64,000 bases of DNA from Punctularia strigosozonata HHB-11173 SS5 (lineage: Eukaryota; Basidiomycota; Agaricomycetes; Corticiales; Punctulariaceae): positions 474,651 to 538,650 of the forward strand of contig NW_006767433.1 in the NCBI RefSeq assembly GCF_000264995.1, written 5' to 3'. Every line of letters begins with the position of its first letter. Positions within the stretch are counted from its first letter, which is position 1. Under the pieces are notes generated by a model. That model was not told the origin of the DNA and ran no database searches. It saw only the letters and a list, made by a program, of their open reading frames with translations. The translations under genes and the position numbers were made by a program. Shown one piece after another: positions 52,145-62,200 of the stretch.

Positions 52145-54666
52145 GATCACAATATGTTGTGAATTTGTGTGTTTAGGCTATGTCCGAGCACCAAACAGAT
52201 TTGGTGCGCAACACCGCAAGTCAGGATATCGCACGCCGCGCTCTCAGACCGCCAAGGCCGCCTCTGAGGCCCAGGACGCCCCTGGCTCTCCCCAGACCGC
52301 CGGACAGGCCATCCACATCGAGCTGGTTGGCAATGCAAGTGTCTCCTCATCATCTGAGCCCCTCCCCGCTGTCCTAGACGTCCCCAGCACTGATTGGACC
52401 GCCGATACTGCTCATACAACACCTCACCATCACTGATTTGTCTCCTACATGCCCTGCAAGGTCCCCATTTGCCTCGGCGACTCCAAACTCGTCTACGCTG
52501 TTGGTATTGGCTCCGTTTGCTTCCAGCCAGTGGTGGAGGGTCAGGAATCGCATCTAGTGGAGTGGACCAGTGCTGTATCTCACTCAGCACAAATCCATTC
52601 ATGTTGTGATCACCAGGGGCCTTATGGCTCTCATTTGAGGCACCACCACGCTGTTCACTGTGTCTGTGAGTGATTCCAATGCCACCATCATCAACGGGTG
52701 CACCCTGCCGGCCCTGGAGCATGCCCAGCCCGCCAGAACCTGCGCCTTGGACCTCGAGCTCTGGCATCAGCGCTTCAAGCACGTCAACGTCGACTACGTG
52801 CGCTGGATGCTGAGCGACAGTGTCTCTAGCCTCAAGCTCAACTCGGACGCTGCTCCAGATGCCATCTGCGAGCCTTGCATCTCGGGCAAGCTGCACCGGC
52901 CTCCTGTACCTCTGAGGGCATCCCGGCATGCATCAGAGGCCCTGGGTCTAGTTCACATGGACATCCATGGCCCTATCCCTGTCCAGACACCTGAAGGGTA
53001 CCGATACTGGGTGATCTTCATCGACAATGCCCACCGCTTCTGGGTGGTGGTGCTGCTCCAGCTCAAGAGCGACACGTTCCAGGCCTTCCTGTGCTTCAAG
53101 GCCTTTGCTGAGCAGCTCACCAGACAGAAGATCGGGGCACTGTGCGATGACAAGGGTGGTGAGTTCATCTTGAAGGAGTGGGACGACCTCTGCACCTCCG
53201 AAGGCATCCGACACAAGCACAGCGTCTGCAACGAGCCCCACCAGAACAGGGTCGTGGAATGCACCAACCGGACTCTGGCCGAGGGCGCCACAGCTCTCCT
53301 GAGTGAGTGGGAGGAGAGGCCACAGCACTTGTCCTTCTGGATGTTAACGTAGGCAACGCACCTGAAGACCCGCAGGTGTTCCACAGAGGGCTTGATCCTG
53401 TACCAGCCAAAGTTGTGATGAGAAGAGGAGGACAATTTATTTTTGCATTTTTCATTTCTAAATATGGACTTATCATTTTCCTTTTCCCACCTTTCCTTTT
53501 CCAAAGTCACGTGACCTTCAGTGGCAGCAGTACAGCATCATTGACACTGCCCTGCACTGCCCTGCACTGCCTTGCACAGCCTTGCACAGCCACCGGAGTT
53601 TTATTCTGCTTACTCATGAACAATGACTCGTTATTCCTTCTAACTCCTTGATTCATAATCCTGACCCACCTAAGTGGGTCGGTCTTACTCATCCTTGTGC
53701 CCTGCATGTGATTCTCTTGTACTATTCTTGGACCATGGATTTGTGTATATAAGACCCCTGTAGCTTGCCCTAAGTCCCCATCTCAACCTCTTGTGTCTTG
53801 GGGACTTAGGTGAGTAACCGTCTCTGTACTAGATACTATGCTAACTTGTGTCTTGGGGACTTAGTGTGTGACCTTGAGTCCATTAGGTGTCCATTGCGTC
53901 GCTGTCGACCTCGTGTCCAGTGACCTTGAGTCGAGCTCAGCTCCTCTTTACCTGCGTATACTCTTGCCTATAGTAAGTGCCGACGACGCTGCCTTTCCCT
54001 CCGACTCTACCCGATTGCTTGGACATTCCGACTGTCTAAGTGATTGGTAACCCCAACGGGCGTTCCCCTGCACGTCGCTCGTCACAAAAGTAGGGTGTTG
54101 CCCCCTTGGGCAGGGCAGCGGAGGGGGTCCTGTTGTGCACGTGGACATAGGCAGCGACAGCAAGGCCCCAGAATGATGGAGGCAGGTTGAACTCTGAGAA
54201 GTGCATCTTCGTCGGCTATGCAGAGGACTACAAGGCCTGGCTCTTCTACAACCCAGACACCCGCAAGCGGATCATCTCTAACGCCGCTATCTTTGACAAG
54301 CAGTACTTCCCCAGAGCGTGTTCTACTGCCAGCTGGGACTCTGCTGCCTCCGACTTCCTCCTCCGCGCCCTGCCTTTGCTGCACAGCACTCCTCCCTCTC
54401 CTCCTGACACACCTGTGCAGGTTCCGGGGGGAGATATGGCACTACCGCCACTTCAGGATGCCCAGGACATCTCTGAACCGGGAGGAGCTCTGGAACTGCC
54501 CTATGTGCCACCTGTCGCTCCTGCCGGAGTCGAGACACCTCCGCCGTCTCCTCGGGCTTTGTCCTCGCCTCCCACTGGTTCTGCCTCGCCTGAGGCCTCC
54601 CCATCGCCTGTCCCTCGCTCTGCAGCGCCGTCACCGGACCCGGAGCGCCCTCCTACACCAGCTTGA
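52145..54666 (+). pseudogene. Copia relic with an internal inversion and an inserted solo LTR
   Basis: A degraded protease stretch (52360-52640, TADTAHTTPHHH lacking the DTGA box) precedes an integrase frame 52660-53310. That frame has WHQRFKHVNVDYV, CEPCISGKL, Asp in VHMDIHGPI, Asp in LCDDKGGEF and Glu in VVECTNRTL. From about 53308 to 54180 the continuing sequence lies on the other strand: PPSFWGLAVAAYVHVHNRT near 54180-54100, then VEHLRVFRCVAYVNIQKDK near 53400-53310. From 54187 the plus frame resumes with LNSEKCIFVGYAEDYKAWLF up to a Pro/Ser-rich linker. RT and RNase H are absent. Confidence 0.82.
53414..54086 (+). mobile_element. Solo LTR, family 4 (TGTGATGAG...CGTCACA), TSD AAAGT
   Basis: 673 bp, ends TGTGATGAG and CGTCACA, exact 5-bp duplication AAAGT (53409-53413, 54087-54091). 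A TATA-like GTGTATATAAGACC at about 53745 suggests the plus orientation. It sits inside the inverted part of the Copia relic. Confidence 0.88.
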
Positions 54667-56700
54667 TGTATTTGAGCTCGAGAAACCCGTTACGCTCAAG
54701 CTGGGCTGTAAGGGCAGTAAGTCTAAGATTACGCACGGCGGCCATTGTAGGACTGCCCTAGGGACTATCAAAACATGTTGGTATTTTGATGTAGCTAACA
54801 TAGCACACTATGACACCGTTGTCGGCTTACCATTCTGTGCTAAGCATGGGATCACCATCATGCCTGACAAGTGGACTATCAGGCTTTGGGATGGCCTAGA
54901 CATCCCTGCAGAGCTCGAAGGAGGAAGGGTCAGAGGAGGTGACAAATGGGCTTGGCCCACGCCCGCCAAGCCTTGCACTTCCTTTCAGAAGTGAAGTGAA
55001 GGATGAAGAACAGTGCCCGAGACCCAAGGTAGCGGTCTGCTCTCAAGCACTAGATACCAAATTGCCAGACCTAAGTGAAAGAAATGAACCCACTAAAAGC
55101 CGCTTGGCAAGTAGAAGAATTGAATACAAAGAGATCAAGGACATCAAGTTCAAGCCAGAATTTGAGACCGTGTACGAGCAGCACCACACACACCACCGAG
55201 GACACCCAATGGAAGACTCCACGGGGCAAGTGGATACCCCAAACTGCCCAAAGAAGCGGGCACTCAGGAACCAAGAGAAGCGCCACCATCATGCCCCAAG
55301 AAGCAATATCTGACGATGAGATCCTGCGACTACGGGAATGCTGGATTGAGCACATTCAGGACATTACAGGGGATATTCCCCTTAGGTAACCCCTGTATCG
55401 CAAGGTCAATCATAGGATACCGCTAATAGACCCTAACAAGAGATACAAGGGCCACCGCCCACGCTACGCAGAGGCATACCAACACCTTTTACAGGACAAA
55501 ATATAGAAGTACAAGATGGCCGGCTGGTGGGAATGGAAGCCCATTGAGAACGCATTGCTGATGCTATGCATTCCTAAAAAGGATGGGAAGGTACGTACTA
55601 TATTAGATCTGCAAGAACAGAATGACAATACCGTACATAATGTCACCCTGATGCTGGACGAAGACCATATTAGGAATGACGTCGCTCGAGCCCGATACTG
55701 ATCTCAGCTAGATATGAGTGACGTGTATGAGCAAGTCCACATTGAGAAAGGTGATGAGCCCAAGACAGTGTTCTCAACGATTATGGGAACGATGATATCC
55801 CATGTAATGCAACAGGGATACTGTAATACCCCATCAACGTTCCAGAGACTCATGACACATATATTTAGAGACTACATAGGAATGTCCGTACATATCTATC
55901 TAGACAACATCTTCATATATTCAAACACGGTCGAGGAACATGAGAAACACCTGGCATTAGTATTTGCTGCTCTTTGTAAGGCACAGCTATACCTATCAAA
56001 GAGAAAGGTTGACCTAAATTTGGAACAAATAGAATGCCTGGGCCACATAATCGACACCCAGGGAATTCACACAGAGAAAGACAAATTAGAGCAAATCTGT
56101 GAGTGCGGACATTGTGGAGTTATACCAAAGTTGCCAGATCTCTCGGGCTTGTGCAGTACCTCGCACAATTCATGCCTAATGTAGCCACTTAAATATCGCC
56201 ACTGTCAGACATATGTAGCAAGGGAACACCATTTCACTGGAGGCCTATTCACAAGATGTGCTTCAGAATCATAAAGGACTTAGCCTGTAGGGCGCCCATA
56301 TTGAGACCATGAACTTTGATAATCTCGATCCAATCTACATCGTGTGCAATGCGTCAAAGACTGGCATCGGAGCTTGCTACAGACAGGGCCGAGACTGGCA
56401 TGTGTGCCAACCAGCTGGGTTCATGTCTAACAAGTTCAATAATGCGCAATGAGGCTACGCGACGTAAAAACATGGGACACTAATGATCCTTGAAGCCCTC
56501 CTGAAGTGGGAGGATAAACTTATGGGACAAGAAATTAATATTGTGACAGACCATAGAACTCTTGAATTCTTCAAGTCTCAAAAGGATATGGCTTACCACC
56601 AGTGGCGCTGGGCCAAGTACATTAGTAGATTCAACCGTTCTATTGCATATGTCAAGGGTGAGTACAATCTCGTTGCAGGCTCATCCTGAAGATTGTTGGG
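54667..56700 (+). pseudogene. Ty3/Gypsy relic (protease end, RT, RNase H), catalytic residues lost
   Basis: Protease C-terminal part at 54670-54950 (FELEKPVTLKLGCKGSKSKI, YFDVANIAHYDTVVGLPFCA). A linker precedes RT at 55500-56130 (PKKDGKVRTILDLQEQND, MSDVYEQVHIEKGDEPKTVF, GYCNTPSTFQRLMTHIFRDY). The YxDD box reads YLDNIFIYS, Asp to Asn. RNase H at 56300-56690 begins VCNASKTGIGACYRQGRD, again Asp to Asn, and ends WRWAKYISRFNRSIAYVKGE. Stops at 55699, 56182 and 56451 and frame changes separate the pieces. No integrase or LTRs of this element are attached. Confidence 0.82.
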
Positions 56701-57045
56701 CTGGCGCACCTCCCGAACAAGGAGGTCGAGCACCACGTTTGCAACACTCCCATGCATCAGATCTGCACGTTCTTCTTGGAACACACGGCAGAACACTTTG
56801 GCAAGGTTGCCACCCTTGGCAGGTCAATCTCCACAATGTGGCAGCCCGCCCCACTTGAGCACCCAGAGAATTTTGATATTGACACATTCCTCAAACACGC
56901 GGCTCATTGTGGCATGTCCTGCAAGATGGCCAAGGGCCCAATTCACACATTTGCCATTCAATGGATGAAGGATCATCATGAGACCCTTGAACATGAAGTG
57001 GGTGGCACAGGCACTTGAGTCCCTCAGTGAGTCCTGAGTCGTACA
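56701..57045 (+). repeat. Coding repeat fragment matching 2626-2760
   Basis: The frame 56752-57018 encodes FFLEHTAEHFGKVATLGRSI and DIDTFLKHAAHCGMSCKMAK. The latter part matches the minus strand at 2626-2760. It follows the Gypsy RNase H directly but is not a known integrase segment; origin unknown. Confidence 0.5.
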
Positions 57046-57050
57046 GAGTC

Positions 57051-58270
57051 TGTCATGGCACGCCTCCAGTACTCGTCTTTTCCTGTTTCCCTGCATTCCC
57101 CACATGCTCCTTTTACCCTTTCAGATTTCCTAGGAGCTCCCAGACTGTCAAGATCGGATACAGGCAAGGGGTAACGGAGTCGGAGGACCGAAGTCCGAAA
57201 CGTATATACGTAGAATAGAATGAAATAGAAGGGAGGAACTCAAGAGTGAAGTCGGAGCGGAGTCGGAGACGCGTCGGCGTGAAGTCGATAAGTCGGAAAC
57301 GTTGGTGGAGTCGAGATCGGATGCGGACCAAGCCTAAGCTCGTGCGCTAGGCTGCTACGCGCTCTGAGTCCGCAGGAGGAATAGAGTGAAGCTTAGTCGA
57401 TATTCGAACTGACTATCTACGGTACAGTTCGACGGTTTATATGTACAAAAGAGAACAATGGCAAAGTCGGAGAGTCGGAGATCGGAGGCGCCGTTCGGCG
57501 CACAAAGGGAACATTCGGAGATGAGAGATATCGTATGGAACACAAAGGGAACATATCTACGGAAGAGGCGGAAAGATCGGACCGAAAGATCCGTCGCAAG
57601 CGACGGGAAACTAAAGTCTACAAAGGGAGGCTATGATGTCAGACAAAGGGAACAGGAAACAGGAAAATTGGAGTTGAATCCGTTCAAGATCTGGAACCAC
57701 CGGGGCGTTGAGCCGCCGGTGGCCCGGTGCATGTGATAGGCGTATCCCGCCTTCGACCGAAACGGGAAAGTCAGGATTGGCGTCGGTGAAGGAGGCGGCG
57801 AAGGGTCGGAGATCGGATCGGAGAAGATCGGTGTAGATCGGTGACGATCGGCGGAGCGAGTCGGCGTAGGTTGGTCTGGATCGACACGTGACACAGACGC
57901 TCCTTCCATTCTTTCAGGTTTTCTAGGAGCCCCATATATTCTTCTATCCTTTTGGGTCTCCTAGGGCCTCCGCACAATGCACGGCCCTCCGTTCCATGGG
58001 TCACGTGCCCCTAGGAGCCTCCTCTTCTCTCATTGGACCGTCCCTTGTTTGCTGATGGATTATTCAGCTACTATATAGTCGCCTGTCACACCAGGGAGCA
58101 ACTCAGACTTGTTCTCTCATTTGCTTCCCTGCCTTGTGCGACAGGTATGTGTATTCGTCTCATATCTTTGTATATATTCTCAGTTGCTTCCCTGCCTTGT
58201 GCAACAGCGTCTCCGCTGCCATCCCGAGGGATCCACGCTGCTCCTAGGAGGTCCAGCGCGTACCCTGACA
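57051..58270 (+). mobile_element. Solo LTR, family 1, TSD GAGTC, split by a second solo LTR
   Basis: Starts TGTCATGGCACG, ends GTACCCTGACA, with an exact duplication GAGTC at 57046-57050 and 58271-58275. Without the nested 748-bp LTR and its duplication it is about 467 bp, matching 33013-33524 and 33713-34361. Confidence 0.9.
57146..57893 (+). mobile_element. Solo LTR, family 3, 748 bp, TSD CAGAC, nested in a family-1 LTR
   Basis: Ends TGTCAAGATC and CGACACGTGACA, exact duplication CAGAC (57141-57145, 57894-57898). Same family as 47847-48592 but with intact ends, hence younger. Confidence 0.92.
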
Positions 58271-58275
58271 GAGTC

Positions 58276-58626
58276 CATCGGCTGGTACGACACTGCTAGC
58301 ATATCAGGTAACCCCCCCCCCCATCGTCCCTTTTTTTTCCAGGAGGGGGAAAGGTGTAATAGAGTAGTCCATAGATTAACAGTAGAGTATATTCAGAATG
58401 GTCGCAGCTGATCTGCGACTGAGAAATCACAATGTTGCTGCACCTAGTGGGTGCCATATGGTTAATCCTTGGGTGCTTTAACTTCACCATCCAGGCACCT
58501 GATATCCTAGATATGATTATCTACGATATCTACGGTGTCTTGACTATAAAACTTCTTCACTGCACGCCTGTATCTACACTCTATTCTGCTATACTACTGG
58601 ATCCTGCTCTGTTGCCCTGGAGGCGC
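58276..58626. other. No gene recognised
   Basis: A C12 run (about 58309-58321) and a T8 run are followed by unique-looking sequence up to the putative Copia 5' LTR. The homopolymers are likely sites of sequencing error. Confidence 0.4.
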
Positions 58627-58892
58627 TGTTGAATTGGCGCTCTACAGCCACCGATTCACAGGCGCTGGCACAGCCCGCCTTGACTGCCGTCCTCGGCACA
58701 GCTGTATCTATTTCTGACACAATAGGCTGTGCGTTGCTACGTTCCACAGCCTTCTTTATTGTTCTATAGCTTAGCATGTGATTGCACCGCATAGCCACTC
58801 TCTGTAGTATATATACAGGCCTGTCTGAGCGTTGCAATACAAGTCGCTTTACTTCTGTCCTCCACAGACTGAGACTTACCCAGACTCAACCA
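58627..58892 (+). mobile_element. Putative 5' LTR of the intact Copia element
   Basis: Begins TGTTGAATTGGCG and ends ...CTCAACCA, about 266 bp, with a TATA-like GTATATATACAGG at about 58806 and a pyrimidine-rich transcribed part. The partner 3' LTR would lie beyond the window, so the limits rest on TG...CA ends and position only. The leader 58893-59261 follows; the primer-binding site was not identified. Confidence 0.5.
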
Positions 58893-59261
58893 GGTGAGCT
58901 TGACGTCGCCCGCCACTGTGTGCGGCAGCGCAGCTTTCACAGGTTATGAGCCCTGGGCTCGCTGGGGCCTGCGTCGATGACGGTAGCATCCTGCACCGCG
59001 TCCGCAATGCATTGAGACGGTTGCACTCTGCACCGACTCTGCGCCCTGGGTGCCCTGCTCGCCTGAAGCGTTGCCTTTAATGGCTTGACGCTGTGGTGGA
59101 CAGCGCGTAACGCCTCTCGGCGACGCGTAGCACGGCTCAAGGCCGTTGCTCCACTGGTGATCTGCAGCGCTGTCATGCGCTGGTCGTTTAGTTGATTCAT
59201 TACACTGACGACTGTTTCTTTCAACCAGATCTTACCAGCTCTATCAACACTCTACGCTACT

Positions 59262-62200
59262 ATGTCGTCTGCTCTGTACCAGATCGCCGAGCTTACCGGT
59301 GCTAACTACCAGCACTGGGCCTCCGACATGCAGAACTACCTCATGGCGCACTCGCACTGGACTGCGATCGTCAATCCTCGTCCTGCTCTCTCTACGACTC
59401 CCAGCGCTCAGGAGCTCAGCGACGAGAAGGCCTGGGTCGACCACGACATGCAGGCTATGGGCTGCATTAATTTGCGCCTCTCTATGTCTATTCGCTCCAA
59501 CACGTCGGACCTCACGACCGCCGCCGCCATCTGGCAAAGGCTGAAGAAGGACTACGGTTCTCTGGCTCTAGGCAACGTCTACCACGAGTTCTCTGCTCTG
59601 CTGGCAACAAACATCCCTGGCAACTCGCACCCCGCTCCCGCGCTCAACAAGATGCAAGCGCACTGGGACCGCCTCAAGGAGGTCAAGGTCGTTTCGACCT
59701 CTGCCCTCGCTACGGCTCGCTCCCATACTGCCACCGCCAGCATCTCTGCCGCAGGTTCTACCGCGATCCCTGCCACTGAGCCGCTCCCTGAGTGGCTCCT
59801 CGCCATGTTCATCATTGCCAAGCTCCCACTGCAGATGTCGTTCATCAGCCATCTGCAGCAGCAGAAACAGCCTGCCGAACTCGACGTCGACGACATCCGT
59901 CGTCAAGTCATCCTCGCCTACGACCAGAGGCAGCTCCACGCCTCGTCGAGCAAGAAGCCCAGCGACACCGCCAACAAGCTCAGCACTGTCAAGCGCAAGC
60001 AAGGCGATCAGTCTTTCTCTCAGCAGCAGCGCCCTAAGGGGCAGCAGCAGCAGCAGTCCTCGCAGTCGCAGCAGCGCCCTCAGGGGCAGCAGCAGCACTC
60101 GGACAAGCGCCGTCGCGGTCGCTCTGGCCGTGGCAAGGGCAAGGACAAAGGCAAGGGAAAGGCGTACGTCGCCGACTGCGACCACGATGTCACTATGGCG
60201 TCTGTGGCAGTCGCTGCTGACGAACCTAAGCCGGCTCCACGCCGTGCTCCCTCACCGTACGTTGCCGATCGTCGCATGTTCAAACCGGTTGTGAAGGTGA
60301 CTGAACCCTCCACCATTTACCCTAGTGTGAATGGAGCGCTGAAGCTTGCTCGCGACTTAGGGATCAGGCCCATGCCCGAGCAACTGCAAGTCCTCGAGGC
60401 CACCGTTGAACAACGGCACGTGCAGACCCTCAACGAGGAGCGCGACGCCCTCCGCGCCGCCACGCTCAAACACCTACTCGAGTGCCCTGAAGAGGACACC
60501 TTTGAGAACCACCTCGAGCGTAAGCGCCGGATCGAGGCCGTCAACCGCCTCAAGGGGACATGGTGCTACGCCTACTGCGAGGCCAAACCCCCATGCCGGA
60601 CGCAGGCAGACCACAATTTCTGTCCTGCCATTGAACCATTCTGCACCGCGGAGACGCCCTGCCGCACCTTTGCCGAGCACAAGAAGTGTCCGGCCCTCGG
60701 TCTCTCCTCCGTCCCAACGACAACGAGACCAGCAGGCGCGACGGGAGCAAGCCGAAGACCCTCACCCGGTACCAGCTCGGATTCTTCGCTTCGAGGAGTT
60801 CCCCCCACTCCGCCATTCCACGGAACAAGCGACTCGAGCAATGAGGAATGCGGAGCAATCAGCTCGGATTGGAGCCTGGCAAACGGCTCGCCGACCCTCG
60901 ACTCCGATGAGGAGGCCCTCCGCGCCTTCAAGCGCGTCCGCCTCTCTCCCTCCTCTGACGGAGGATCATCTGACTCCTCTTGGACGCCCAGCCGGCCCAA
61001 CCTTATGGACCGGATTTCGCCGCGCCCCACCGGCACCTCGTCAACGCCGCTCGCCAAGCGAATCTCCTCGCGAGCACCGACGCCCGAGTACGTCCCTCCC
61101 GACGCCTCCGACGACGAGTGCGACGACTTTGTCAGCATTGGGTCGCGGAGTGAATCACCTCTGGGAGATGATCCAGGACATGCTGGACCGTCCCGATGGT
61201 CAGGCATGACCGTCGATGACGATGAGGATGTTGGGTATGTCCCTTCCCATCCCTCTACACTAAACATCGCTAACTTATCTGCTGCGTCTTCGCGCGATAA
61301 TATAGCCGCATGTAATATACTCTGCGATGATGTATTGTGTAGCAATAACAATTGTGTGCATTTGCTTTCATACTCTGCGTGCGCCGATTGTAAGGGAAAA
61401 GGAAAACCAAGCCAAGTCTTTTGGATGTGTGACTCTGGAGTGTCGTATCATTTCACAAATGATATAAACGACTTCATTGAGTATAAGCCATTCGATGTGC
61501 CGGTAAGGCTATCAACGGCAAATAACCACACCAACATGATTGGCGAAGGGACTGTAATCCTGAAAACCAAGAAGGATACCGTACAGATTACCGGAGTAAA
61601 GCTTGTGCCTGACATTAATATGCGGCTGCTTTCTCTTGGCCAGTTTCTGCAGAGCGACATGACTGCACTCTGCAATTCAGAGGCAGTAAGAGTGTTAACT
61701 GAACAAGGAGAACCGTTTTTAACGTTCACTCCTCGTGTATCGGGTGATACCATCTATGGTGTCCAGACCCTCCCCGACAAAGAAATAGAGGTTGTCGACA
61801 TGGTCTATGCTCTGGATTACCAGACATGGCACCATCGTTTTGCTCATCCTTCAAAGGATGTGCTTCGACATGCTCGGAAACACATCTCCGGGTTTACACC
61901 CGTTGAGATACCCACCGAGGAACATATATGCCGAGGTTGCGCGCAAGGCAAGATGCCTTTGCGACCCTTTCCTACTCACCCTGTTCGCGCTGAAAGAGCG
62001 TTTGAACTTATCCACTCTGACATCAAGTCATTCCCAATCGAGTCGTATCACAAGCACAAATATGTGATAACGTTCTTGGATGACTACACTTCGTTTGCTT
62101 GGATAGTTTGCCTGCGCACAAAAGATGCGGCACTACCAGCAATTAAACACTTCATGGCAATGGTCAAGAACCAGTTCAGTTCGACCGTTGAGAAGTGGAT

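Noticed and set aside
59568-61351. Long frames on both strands overlapping the last Copia element
   Set aside because: They are shadows of the single plus frame from 59262, which alone contains the Copia domains.
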